Source: Liolophura sinensis (Eukaryota; Mollusca; Polyplacophora; Chitonida; Chitonidae). Taken from it: DNA of 64,000 nucleotides. Of the stretch, positions 23,000 through 34,287 are shown piece after piece; position 1 is the first letter of the stretch, and each line of letters starts with the position of its first letter. The notes below the pieces were generated by a model, which searched no databases, was not told the DNA's origin, and worked only from the letters and a program-made list of their open reading frames with translations. A program made the position numbers and the translations under genes. Where the stretch lies: the NCBI RefSeq assembly GCF_032854445.1, contig NC_088295.1, positions 80,010,028 through 80,074,027 of the forward strand, read 5' to 3'.

Positions 23000-24905
23000 T
23001 ACTATATTAGTTCAAACTCCGTAGGTGTGATCACTTTTGTACAAAATGGTATTTCATATGTTGAGGTGCCTTTGTACTGTTGGGGTAGTCAAAATAATGA
23101 CGCAAATGGCAGTGTTGTGAAAGAAATGGAAAATAACGACCATGTTGTTCCAGATGTGGCAAGCGGCGTAATGTTGCTACTGGCTACACTTCCTGTCTGG
23201 ATTTGGCACTACGTGTAGTCCTAAGATTAGCGCAGGATTTGTGTGGAATGTTGACCAAGAAGCTCAATGTGCTACTGACCATTTCCCAATACATGTTCGG
23301 TTTGTCTGGGTTTCCAACGGTTATCTCCCTTTGGGTCCACATGGATAGAAATTACGCGAAGCTGATTGATCCACCTTTTTCTTGCAGTGATCCAGGCAGC
23401 TTGATACAAATATTGTTGATGATGATGTTGATGTTTTCTATAATAACTCTGTACATGTAAACACTGTGTGCCTTGGTGGTCGAAAGAGTGCGGTGAGCCT
23501 CTTAAGGATAGGAAATGACCATAGCACAGAGCATGCAGGTCTCTTTTTTTTTTATAGACATATAAGAATACAAACAGACAAAGGCTAGAGCTCATAGAGC
23601 TCAGGGTAATAAAATCTGCCGAAAAATCCTTCTGGCGTTAACTAATGCTCACGTATTAATAACAGGATCACACTGAAGAATGTTTGGTGGGTGGTTCTAG
23701 CTATTCGGGGTTCCGAGTCCACCAACTCCATCCCTTGGCTTAAAGCTGGTGATAATGTTATACTGATACTATTGACAAGGCAAATGCTTTAGTTGATCGA
23801 TTTGCGTATGTTAGTAGCAATGGAAATTATGATCATAATTATGTACCCCACAAGACTGTGGTAGAGGCCTCCACTAATTTTGGTAATATCTTGTTTGATG
23901 GTCATGCAATACACGTTGATTTCTCATTGAGAGAATTGAAGCAAGCTGTTCGTAAAACAAAAAATAGCTCTCCTGGAAAGGTTGGTATCTGAAATATTAT
24001 GTTTCGCAACTTACAAGCTTCATTTTGGCAGATCCTACTTCAACTTTTCAACCATACTTGGTCGTCTATGTCACTGCGTCAAGCCACAGAAGTCATGGGT
24101 TTTACATCAAAACGGGCGGTAACGAAGTTTACTTTTGAAGTTAAATGACATAAAGAAAAATAAAGGATTTGTCGGAATTCATGGATCTCTTTTAATTGAC
24201 ATCTAACGTGGAATAAACACGTCCATGCTCTCGTGATAAAGTGTTCTCAAGCAATGAAATTAAATCGCTCTGTTCCAGGAACGCCTTGGGGAGCTGTCAA
24301 AACGTCTTTGAGATTGTTGTATAGGAATCTTGTATAGATAAGACTATGGTTGTGAGGTGCACGATACAGCATTCAACTCTTTACAAAAAAAAATAGATTC
24401 TGTTCAATATAAAGTTCTGAATATTTGCACAGGTAAGGTGAAGGGAACGTCAGCCAGAATTTTTCAGCTTGCGTGTGGCGAATTTCCACGAGCTATCAGA
24501 AGGAAGTGAAAAACTTTCAAGTTCGCTTTTAAATTGTCCGCTGCTAAATCGAACCCAACTTCTGACCTGCTTAAGCAGTCTTACTAGTCTTTTTGCAGGA
24601 AAAAAGTTTGTCTTTGCATTCGGTCTTCTCTTGCGGCAAGTTTGCGGCAACTCCTACGATGTGTCTGGATGTTAGAGATAAAGTGCAAAATTCTGACAAG
24701 CCAGACCTTATTAATACGTGTTTTAAAGATTTTGTTAGTTCTATCTGGCTTGGGTATCTGAAGTTCTATACGGATGCATTGCGCTTTCCAGATTCTCGAA
24801 AGTCTTCCGCGGCCTTTACCATACCCGAATTAAGATACACCAGATACTTAGGCTGTCTGATATAATCTATCTGTAATTACATGTGAGCTATAGCTGTCGA
24901 TTTTT
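23000..24905 (+). mobile_element. Second decayed LINE fragment (Jockey/I type)
   Basis: The endonuclease end is recognisable as ATDHFPI at 23271-23291. An RT-entry segment FSLRELKQAVRKTKNSSPGK lies at 23921-23980. A C-terminal RT segment includes LTWNKHVHALVIKCSQAMKL (about 24199-24258), SLRLLYRNL (about 24305) and a downstream LDVRDKVQNSDKPDL segment (about 24664). The central catalytic RT region between about 24090 and 24180 is missing. Many frameshifts and stops. It differs from the LINE at 1746-6709 and is another family. Confidence 0.75.
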
Positions 24906-25062
24906 GACCTCTCAAGAGTAGTCATTTTTCTGATTCGCTTAGTCCTCTTCAGTAAATCAAGAAATTTGTGTGATAGAGAGCGTCATCAATTCTATATGAA
25001 GCTCTTCTGATATTCAGTTTTTTGTGCTTTGTCTGGGTTCTGACTCATGCTCCCTGTCAGAT

Positions 25063-25174
25063 CGGAGAGGAAGCCTGCATAAAATGGTCGTGAACTCACA
25101 GCGACCGCATTTGTGTGAGGCTCATGGGTTATTGTGCCGCGCTGACGTGCTTATCCCTCGGCCACGGACGTCCC
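25063..25174 (-). mobile_element. SINE family A, head-only fragment
   Basis: On the minus strand it begins GGGACGTCCGTGGCCGAGGG, passes through CCTCACACAAATGCGGTCGC and ends at AGGCTTCCTCTCCG. It holds the tRNA-like 5' part but no 3' tail, the reverse of the usual SINE truncation. Confidence 0.75.
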
Positions 25175-26723
25175 TATTCAACTAATATGTCCTACTGCTG
25201 ACATGATTCTTTTTAGGATTCTTGTGGAATATGTCCACTGCATGTACGTCTGCATAGATTAAATGGAAGAATCTTTGGACAACTTTTTACTTACTTAAAT
25301 TCAGGCAACAGCGGGTAGCCTCGCTTGGTGTTAAGCACCTTATAATGCACGGTTTGCTTGCTCCAGAAAAGAACAGGACCAGAATTTTCCAAGCAGCTTC
25401 GTTGTTGTGTTCTCCTTAAGATTTTAATTTAATTTTTCTTGTAATTTTATTTACAGAATAACCTGAAAGGTATAGATTTCGCTGACAACCATTGGATTGT
25501 GGTGTAAATGAATCCCGTCGGGGGACTGGCACACGCCAATATCCCAAACACAAACCAAGACACGCATTAAATTTGTAAGGGACGTTTATACCCGGAATTC
25601 CAAAAATCATGTACCTCGTCAACCATGAAGATGTAAACGATAAATAATTAAAACGATGGAAACGTAAATCTAATTACACTGAGGATGAAAACCTGTTTTT
25701 GGACAAGGAGTTAGACGAAGTGAACGACGTTCTTGAAAGTAAACATAAAGATATCAACACCAACCGTATATGTAGCAATCTATAGGGCCTAGTGTGCTGG
25801 GAATTTTTAAAATTGTCCTTTTTTTCAGTATGTCGCTTTCACGGCTCTGTCATCTTCAGACCCCATCTTTTCGTTCCCCAAAATGGCTGAGATCTCATCT
25901 TCGACAGTCTAGGGCCTCGAAGCTTCCGCGGGAACAGGCGACATCTATACATATATTTGTACATATAAGATATAGAAAGCCATTTGCACTCTGTTTCGTG
26001 TTACTGATCGATTCATAGATGTGTATTCTTGCCCTTTTATAAGAGTTATTTTGAGATTGTTGTGTATATATACCAGTACAGTGTACACTGACCGTGCTCG
26101 TCCTGATGTTGAATCTGACGAGTTTTGTGGAAGTACCCACAGACGATATATCAAAATTTGTCCGAAGGTCGAAACCATGTGAGTCGATTATACGTTGTTC
26201 ATGGTGTGAACCATTTATGGCGAAGAAACAATATGTCGTCTCAGTCGACTCGAGTTTCAGCTTCTGGAATTGTATTCCAGAGCGTTTTCCGTCTGTTTCA
26301 GCTTAGTTTCATAATGCCTGGAAGAAGAAGGGCTGAAATATATAGTCCAGAATTAATCATGATTCACTCCGTGATTTAAAATTATACTGGCAAGATCGAA
26401 GCGATCAAAAAACCATCATGTTCGTGTGCATGTCATATAGGAGATGATATATTTTAGTGTATAAGACGTATTTGTATGTCTAATAACCACCTTACACGAT
26501 CTGGTTTGGATGACTAGGAATTTACTCCTCGTGTAAAATAAATGAAAGACGGCACAGTTTCCCGCTGATGACTCCATCGTGTGGAATATGTGCTGAAATA
26601 GCATGGACTTCATTCAACCTTAAAGTAAAAGAAAGTTAAAATATGAAGTAAGGTTCATAGTAGACAACTGAAAACTATTTCAGATTTTTGAAACACTATT
26701 TTATGAGTCGTACTAACGGTATA
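25175..26723. other. Gene-free stretch
   Basis: Overlapping short frames at about 25790-26380 carry no known motif. No gene supported. Confidence 0.4.
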
Positions 26724-26725
26724 TA

Positions 26726-26886
26726 GGAACTCTGACGTCACATCACCGTTTTTCCTAATGTTCGCAAGAAGGAAGGAATTTTTGTGAACAATCTTTCAGT
26801 TACCATTTACTCATGGGTGAAAAGACTTTTTCCAATACTCAGGTCGTGATTAGAGTTGGATAAATTTCGTGTGACGTCAGAATTCC
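26726..26886. mobile_element. 161-bp TA-flanked MITE
   Basis: The left end GGAACTCTGACGTCACATC and the right end, reverse complement GGAATTCTGACGTCACACG, form terminal inverted repeats of about 19 bp. TA lies directly outside both ends (26724-26725 and 26887-26888). No coding capacity. A different family from the 347-bp element. Confidence 0.75.
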
Positions 26887-27511
26887 TAAACCCTTATAGT
26901 ATGGTCAATAAAGCCCACCTTAAAATTTAAACGTTTGAACGCCTTTAACTCTTTTCACAAAAATGTAAAGAAAAATAAATGAAAGTATGCATGGTTTTAA
27001 GTGGTCTATTTAGTAATGCCTACTTCGAATTTAAAGGTCTTTTCCATTAATATCCATCAGAAGAGTCTAGTTATCAGTGTTTAATTTACGCATGCAAGGA
27101 TCTACATACGTCTGTGTCGCAAGTTATATTTAATTCTGACATAGGAAGGATGTGGAACTGAAAACGGTTGAAGGCAAAAATTTACAGCATTTTGTGGAAA
27201 AAGAACCTCGGGTTCTGGAAGTCAAACTTGTTCTGTAGCTTATTATGTAGCAGTCATGTACCATATTCCAATTCAATACGACTAACAATTTGCAGAAAAG
27301 TCCAGAAACCTGTCCAAATTTGAACAAATACGGCTATGATTTTGTCCAGATTAAACGTAGGGGTCCAAATGTCGACGATGGTCTGTAAATTGTTATCATG
27401 AAACTGTGGTTAACCGTTTTTTTAATTTTTTTTTTCAAATCCATAAAGAAAAAGGTGACGAATTGACATATTGACAAACGGGTACAAACCTCTATAGTCT
27501 CACCTACCAAA
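26887..27511. other. Gene-free stretch
   Basis: Nothing recognised apart from a poly-T tract near 27419-27435. Confidence 0.4.
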
Positions 27512-27645
27512 TTATTTATTTATTTATTTGATTGGCGTTTTACGCCGTTCTCAAGAATATTTCAGGAAACCGGACAGAGCCCGGAGAAAACGCACGACCG
27601 TCCACAGGTTGCTGGCACAGGTTGCTTCCCATGTTACCGATAAAC
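27512..27645 (-). mobile_element. SINE family A, internally deleted copy
   Basis: TTATTTATTTATTTGATTGG tail, GTTTTACGCCGTTCTCAAGA, GGAAACCGGACAGAGCCCGG and CACGACCGTCCACAGGTTGC. The ACGACGGCGGCCAGCATTAT segment is deleted. Confidence 0.87.
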
Positions 27646-28359
27646 TGCAACCCAGTGGACGTGTAGAGAGGGAGGCAGATAAATATCTATTTTTTCAATA
27701 GATAGCTTTAAGCAAAGTTCGTAGAAAGAGGTACTTATCTTGCACAGTAGGCACATCAGAGTTCGGATATATTTGTCAGTTCAATGCCTGATTTAATAAC
27801 GGCTAGACTTGACGTAGGACGAACGCACACATGGGATCCCCAATTTACATATACAGGCGAACAATATATCGGTATAGCATTGTACATATACTGTATATGG
27901 GGTCTACTTCACCCCATAACATTTCTTGGAGTGAATTACGTTAGAGAACCAAGCAGTCATAGCAGAATAAACAAAAATTATCTGCATTTTCAAAGCTCCC
28001 AAGCAGCTTGTTCAAAAGGCTTTCAGATTCTGCTTCGGCAAAGTGGGGTTTACAGCATGACACTATTTGTATCAATCGTCCAGCATGAAAGGGATGGTGT
28101 ATTCTGAGGAAAACGGTCCGCCTTTGGGAAATCATAGAGAGTTAACAAGGCTGTTCAAGAGCAACCAAGTACCCAGCCACCCTCTAATTCTAAGTTAAAT
28201 CAGTGAATGGGCTTAAAGTTTTATTTCTGAGAAAGTGTTATGTTAGTTAAACCATCTTAGCGAGAAACCTTTACGTGATTATTTGTAGCCCAAGTAGGAT
28301 TAGATTCCACGGAAAGTGTATACCATGGGATACAAACTGGTGCAAAGTACAAATTTATA

Positions 28360-28528
28360 TTTGTTTATTTATTTATTTGATTTGTGTTTCACGCCATATT
28401 CAAGAATATTTCACTTATACGACGGCGACCAGGATTATGATGGGAGGAAACCGGGCAGAGCCCGGGGGATACCCACGACCATCTGCAGGTTGCTGACAGA
28501 CCTTCCCACTTACGGCCGGAGTTGAAGT
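28360..28528 (-). mobile_element. SINE family A, head-less copy
   Basis: Tail, TATACGACGGCGACCAGGAT, AGGAAACCGGGCAGAGCCCG and ACCTTCCCACTTACGGCCGG are all present. It stops at GAGTTGAAGTC without the tRNA head. Confidence 0.9.
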
Positions 28529-28714
28529 CAACATGATACAAATTTATAGCTCTCATAGATTCGATTTACATGACAATGAAATAATGTAACTTTTAATATT
28601 GTGAAACCCACATATAGAGTTAGATGAGTACCAATACATCCTTTATAAACAATGTAACACATTGTAAAACATAGGTTCTGTGTCCGTCGTAATTCATCTA
28701 TTTTCCAAGCGAGT

Positions 28715-28979
28715 GATTTATTTATTCATATATTTTTTTGTCTGATTGGTGTTTTACGCTGTACTCAAGATTATTTCACCTATGCGACGACGGCCAGCAT
28801 AATGGCGGGAGCAAACCTGACAGAGCCTGGGGTAAGCCTAGGACCATCTACAGGTTGCTACAAGAACTATAAGGAAGCAAGCTTGAGACGGACTTGTGCT
28901 CACAGCGACTGCATTAGTTGAAAGCCACTGAGTCAATGGGCCGCGCTAGCACGCTAATCATCTCGGCCACGGAGGCCCC
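28715..28979 (-). mobile_element. SINE family A, near full length
   Basis: On the minus strand the head reads GGCCTCCGTGGCCGAGATGA with TTAGCGTGCTAGCG, followed by a diverged body and the CAGACAAAAAAATA-type tail. Separated by about 190 bp from the copy at 28360-28528, with the same orientation. Confidence 0.9.
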
Positions 28980-29313
28980 CTCTAGGCGAGATCAATTCTC
29001 CAACTGCTAGTGTGAATAAGTGTAAATATAACTTGTTATAGTGTAATCTCAGCTATCTGCTGTAGAAACGCATCTCTTTGCAGTATACCAAACAGCGTTG
29101 CAGCCGAAATACAATGGATTGACAGTGCCCTATTGTTAAACATAGGACAGACTGTATAAATGCACGGTATAAGTCTAAAGTTAACAGCATGTAGGTATGC
29201 TGAACATGTTATATAGTCTAGCATTTTCATTAAATGGATTGCTTGCATGTTAGATGTTAACGTTAAATCCGACATCGTCCACCTTGTCTCCGGGAATGTG
29301 CCCGACATGAGCA

Positions 29314-29434
29314 ATAAAGGCACGAGTATATGAACGAACGGCTTTCAGTCCTGCTATTACCTGCCGCCATCCTTATAAAGGCATGAGTATATGAACGAAC
29401 AGCGTTCAGTCGTGCTATTATCTGTCGCCATCAT
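29314..29434. repeat. 61-bp tandem duplication
   Basis: ATAAAGGCACGAGTATATGA at 29314 recurs as ATAAAGGCATGAGTATATGA at 29375, and the match continues through GCCATCC/GCCATCA. Confidence 0.85.
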
Positions 29435-29830
29435 TTCTGAAGCCCGACATCTACATGTATCTTATAGCGATCAACTTCCTGTCATTATTCTCAGCAAGTT
29501 CGGAAACAAACCTGATGAAGTTATGTAAGGACCAAAAACCAATTCCACAAATTCATTTCTGATTCACCTGTGATGTCACAGTGGTTATCGCTTTTGGAAC
29601 TGAATGTTCACATTTTAACACCTTTGTCTCAAGAAAACAATTATATCATTTGGTGCAAAATTTAAGTTTATCCAAAAATTACGCTTGAAATCCTATTTCA
29701 AAGTTATGACTGAAGTATAGCTTTGTGATGGGACCTAGCCGTGATCCCCGGCAGCATCGGTCAGTTGCGCTGCAAGCCCACGCTAGTGGTGGGAAATCAA
29801 TACAAACATGATACGAAACAAGACTCATAA

Positions 29831-29833
<3 letters not shown>

Positions 29834-29910
<77 letters not shown>
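29834..29910. repeat. AT dinucleotide microsatellite
   Basis: An uninterrupted (AT)n run of about 77 bp. Confidence 0.98.
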
Positions 29911-29911
<1 letters not shown>

Positions 29912-31530
29912 CAGGTATTACAAGCTCTCTCAAAAATGATATATTGAAAATCTGGGACAACAGAAGAAAATGATTGGCAATACCTGTATGCATAAATTTG
30001 TGTTAGCTAATTTTTAGAGATTTGCGTCTATTGTGGATAGGGTATGACAACGAAATAATGTTAGAAGATATTAACTGACAATTAACTTAAATCGGATACT
30101 GCAAGGCGATATAGACAGGTACACTTGGTTCATTACAGAGATGACTTTGACTTGTCACTGTTGTCTCCCTGTAGAGAGTTCGATTACATGTAAGCTTTTG
30201 ACCCTTGCTAATCAAGCATGCATGCAGTACGTCGACTGCAAAGGGTCGACTCGTTATGAAGCAAAAGAAAGTCGCCGTGAAAGCAATAATGACGTTTGAT
30301 CCAATATTTAATTTCATAAGGCATTCCGGCTAAACTGATTCTGATAGAGCAAATTATTGCTGTAGACGTGCAGACACTCTATCAAAGGGTTTGACACCGA
30401 TGTCGTTTCTAATTATATGGGCTCTGTTCGGAATAGGCGTATAATATTACCCCTTCACAAATCTGACCTCTGCATGTTCGTAGTAAAGCATGTCAGATTT
30501 GAAAAACTAGTCAGATTAAAACTAGGAGCGATGGCTATAAATATGTCTTCCCAAATGTTTTACAAATATTTTGCTAGAGTAGTGGCTGTTGTCTTAACCC
30601 CTTTCCATAGTTTTCTAAAAAATATCAATGACATATTTGTTAAGTCTACATCATAAAAATGTAAAGTGAACTACTACTATAATTAAATGGTCAATCAACC
30701 GTTAGGCCTACTTTCCTCATATCGTTTAGACATTTTACTGTGCAACTGTGCTGGTCTAGACAAGCTTCCATAGTTTTGTCAAAAACGCAATTAACGTGCC
30801 TACATATTTACTATGAAAATCAAAAGTGAACTACTGCTACATAACATAACGTCAACTGAATATTTACAACTAATGAGTTTCTGTTCCTCAAATATGATGC
30901 CAAGTGACCACCGTAGATTTCTATAGGCCTACATCAGGCCTACATTTAGGGGCCTAACGTGTGTGTGTGGGGGGGAGGGGGGGGGGGTACCCACAGTTAA
31001 TGAAGAAATCCCACCATCTGTTATGGATGCATTGATTTCTTACAGAAACTATAGCTCAATAGAGGCCTATATAGGTCTACCGCAGGTTTTTGGCAAAATC
31101 AAAAATTATCGATCAACGATAATCCAATGGAATGTAGTCTGTTAATTTAGAACAGCTTAAATTAATCAACTTATGCAAAATATCAGTATCGTCTGGGCAC
31201 GTTTTATAGTTCAAGGTCGGTACAGGTAATAAAGTTTGTAAAAATGTATAAAGCTGGTAGTATTATAGGCCTATAACTTTAGCCCTACATGCATTTCTAA
31301 CTTTAGAATCATTTTACCAATATTTTTACTAAATAGTGTAGGTACAAGTCTGATATTGGGCCCACTGAAAGATAACAATTTGAGCTATTCTTGGTAAATA
31401 CATAAAATTCGAGTTGATTATAGCAACTTTTTTGCCAAAAATCTCTGCTAGGCCTAGCCCCTTTAAGAAAAGGTATTGAGACAGACATGACTGAACAATT
31501 TCTTATAGTAGGCTAAGCCACACGAATATA

Positions 31531-31735
31531 GAATGAATGAATGATTATGGCTTAACGCCCACGAATATAGAAGACTGCTTCAGTCAAGCTGCCGTCCTTG
31601 GGAAGGTCTTAAAAGTAGCAGTCTGCGGATGGCAGAGGGCCATAATGATGGCCTCCATCGTAGGTCATATGAAATATCCTTGTGTACAACGTGAAACACC
31701 AATCAAATAAATCAATCAACCAATCAATCAGTTAA
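31531..31735 (+). mobile_element. Composite SINE-like element with LINE-type tail on the left
   Basis: GAATGAATGAATGATTATGG followed by CTTAACGCC (31533-31560) is the LINE 3' tail on the minus strand. From about 31597 the sequence reads as diverged plus-strand family A: GGGAAGGTCTT, CTGCGGATGGCAG, GAAATATCCTTGTG and ACACCAATCAAATAAATCAA. Two oppositely oriented tails bracket a short middle, suggesting nested or rearranged insertions. Confidence 0.6.
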
Positions 31736-32632
31736 TCAAGTTGAAATTTTTGTACCTGGCATCGATGTTAATAACACCTGAGGACTCTGCTACAGGTTAG
31801 ATTTGGAATAATTTCGCAGGGCTCAATTGACCTCTGGCACTGTGTAGCCTACATGTATAGAATTGCTGTGAGTGAAAAGATCATGGATGGGAAGAGTCAC
31901 CAATTCTGGCATTTTTTCATTTGAAAACAACAACATGCAAATAGCACTGCATGTATCAAGATATGGACAAACATGAGCTGAATTGATTGCTTATTGCAGC
32001 TATAGTTCGACCCAAATACAGATTCATTATTCTATAGGTGATCCGACGAAATATGTCAGCGAATATCTTCAGTCGCATGATGTTTAATATCTCTGGTGTG
32101 TGATCATGTGACGTCAAATCTAAGACGAATACCCTGAATGGTTAGAACAGCTCTATTGTTCTGCAACTTCACCGGGCGACAAAGTAGACTGCCATGTATA
32201 TACAGCGCTCGCTATGTATTTGTCCTGAACTAGATTTACCAGCAAACATGCCAGTTTCAGCCCTGAAAGTATAAAGGTCTTCTGCATAGCCCTCCTCATA
32301 AATTTAAGTTTTAATATTCCTGCATGAATACATATAATGAAAAATATTGAGTGTGGCGTTAACGGTCTAATTAATAGGCCTAAACACAAAAATTGTGTGA
32401 CTAATTTATGTAAAACTCACCTTCATTGTGATATTTCATGATAAACAACTGACTTAAGCATTTGATTCAGACATGAACTAGACCAGCTCACAGCGTTAGA
32501 TTTCATATACTGAAACTTATTCAATATCAAAGACATTCCGCAGGGTCATTAGGCTATAGCCGTTGTAAACATTTGTTTATAACCTGTAATATCCTATACC
32601 GCATGTCCTTGCGCAAATTTTTGTCCATGCAG
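31736..32632. other. Gene-free stretch
   Basis: No recognised gene or repeat. Confidence 0.4.
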
Positions 32633-33597
32633 GTATAGGAATGGACATTTTCCCCTCCCGGACATTTTCCCGTCCGGGACATTTTCCCCTCCCGAACATT
32701 TTCCCCTCCCTATGTGTGAACAGAATCTTCTGTGGTCCGTCCTCCATTATACATAGTCAAGAGTGGATCTTAATCATTAAATCATTTACAAACCGGAAAG
32801 TTTTAAAACTCGCAGCAGTTTTTTTTTCATGTGTAGCTTTCAATTCAATTAAATCAACACTTTGTAAGACTAGACCTAAGACTATAAAACTAGGTCTTAT
32901 ATAGGAAAAGGACAGTAGACAAAGTAAACGGAAAGCTTATTTATGAGAAATAGATGTTTTTTGTATTTGGAACAACAGGCTGAGAACAAGTAGGCTACTG
33001 TTACTTAATTTCTCAGTGAAATACAATACAGTACATAGTTCATGTGTTACGGTCTGATGCAGTGGCCCACTGCTCTTAGTGTTTCCTCCACTGTCTGTCT
33101 ACGAGGTCTATTCATTAAGCTTTTATCCGAATACTGTTTTACTTTTTCTTCAATGTACAATTTCATTGAATAGTTTTATACACCATACACATACGTATCT
33201 TCCTTCCATATGATGACAATCAGCATTATTATGGGATGTTCCACTTTGATCATCAACATGCCGACAACTATCTGAATTTTGTGAATATATAAATATAAAA
33301 AAATGACTTAAACCCTGAAACGCTACAGCGGCCTTAAAATCTTCACCATATGGAGAGAAATACCTGAATTTTTGAATGTGTAAAAAAAATTGCTTATTTG
33401 AACCCCCTAGTCTATTCATTACAAGACACCTCACTTAAAAGATCGTAATTATATTTCCTACTGATCATATATGCATGTAGATATATAGGCAGGGGAAAAT
33501 GTCCGGAGGGGAAAATGGGAAAATGTCCAGAGGGGAAAATGTCCCGGGAGGGGATATGTCCGGGAGGGAAAATATCCGTACCCCGCAGGTGTATAGG
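32633..33597. mobile_element. Foldback-like element with inverted arrays of a 17-bp motif
   Basis: The left end (32641-32710) carries four tandem variants of GGACATTTTCCCCTCCC. The right end (33489-33575) carries about five variants of its reverse complement GGGAGGGGAAAATGTCC. The flanks both contain GTATAGG (near 32632 and 33591), a candidate target duplication. The interior of about 770 bp has no recognisable transposase. Tandem subrepeats in inverted terminal arrays resemble foldback-type DNA transposons. This identification is inference. Confidence 0.55.
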
Positions 33598-34179
33598 CCT
33601 ATGCAGTCTATATGTTAACAAAAACAACAGCCTTATAGGCCTAATCACTCATCCGGTGCTCCAGAGAAGGTGTTAATAAACACATTTCACAAGGTTTCTC
33701 GCAGAACTCAAAATGGAACATATATAGTTTTGCAAATTTACATAAGTAGGTTGATATATTCACGTTTTATTCGGAGGTAAGACAATAGTTGATTCAAATT
33801 GGCTAAAACAAAACGAAGGATCTTCCAGACAATTAAATAGCTTTCCTATTTCTGTATTTTGAGACTATGGTATGGAAAAATACTTTTTTTTCTCTTGTTT
33901 TTCAACACAATACTTTGAAATATTCTTTTTCAAAAATCTGAGACCATGTTTAGTTTAATAGCTCTGAAATATACAAAGCTTTGATTTTGAAAATGTTGAA
34001 AATCAGTTGACGAAACAATACCAGTTCTTTTCTTTTATTATTTTTACAATTTCTTTTTATTTTCAGTGAAACAAAAGTTTCTTTTTTTTTTAATTTTGAA
34101 AGTGTTTTGTGGCGAGCAGTCTTTTAAATGTATCTAAAAGTCCGTTTCCGACTCACATCCATTAAATCCACTTTCAAAG
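33598..34179 (+). promoter_or_regulatory. KLHL18 5' flank and 5' untranslated region
   Basis: T-rich DNA with no clear TATA box. An in-frame TAA at 34135-34137, upstream of the ATG at 34180, supports that start. The transcription start site cannot be placed. Confidence 0.4.
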
Positions 34180-34287
34180 ATGGCGGAGGATTTGGTTTTG
34201 TTTCATCAAACTGATCTTCCATTTCAGGCCTTCCCGCAGATGGAAAACATTCGAAGGCAGGGAAAGCTATGCGATGTGACATTAAAG
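34180..34287 (+). CDS. KLHL18: KLHL18 coding exon 1
   Basis: Start codon in the context AAAGATGG. It encodes residues 1-36, ending in GKLCDVTLK at the start of the BTB domain. Donor GTAAAA follows; phase 0. Confidence 0.95.

Larger units (their letters stand above)
28980..31530. other. Gene-free stretch with local duplications
   Basis: It contains a 61-bp tandem duplication (29314-29434), an AT microsatellite (29834-29910), a diverged duplication of about 167 bp (30600-30840) and a G-rich run at 30969-30987. The octamer TAGGCCTA is over-represented from 30703 onward. No gene supported. Confidence 0.45.

Noticed and set aside
29679-29993. 104-codon minus-strand frame rich in Ile-Tyr
   Set aside because: Translation of the AT microsatellite.
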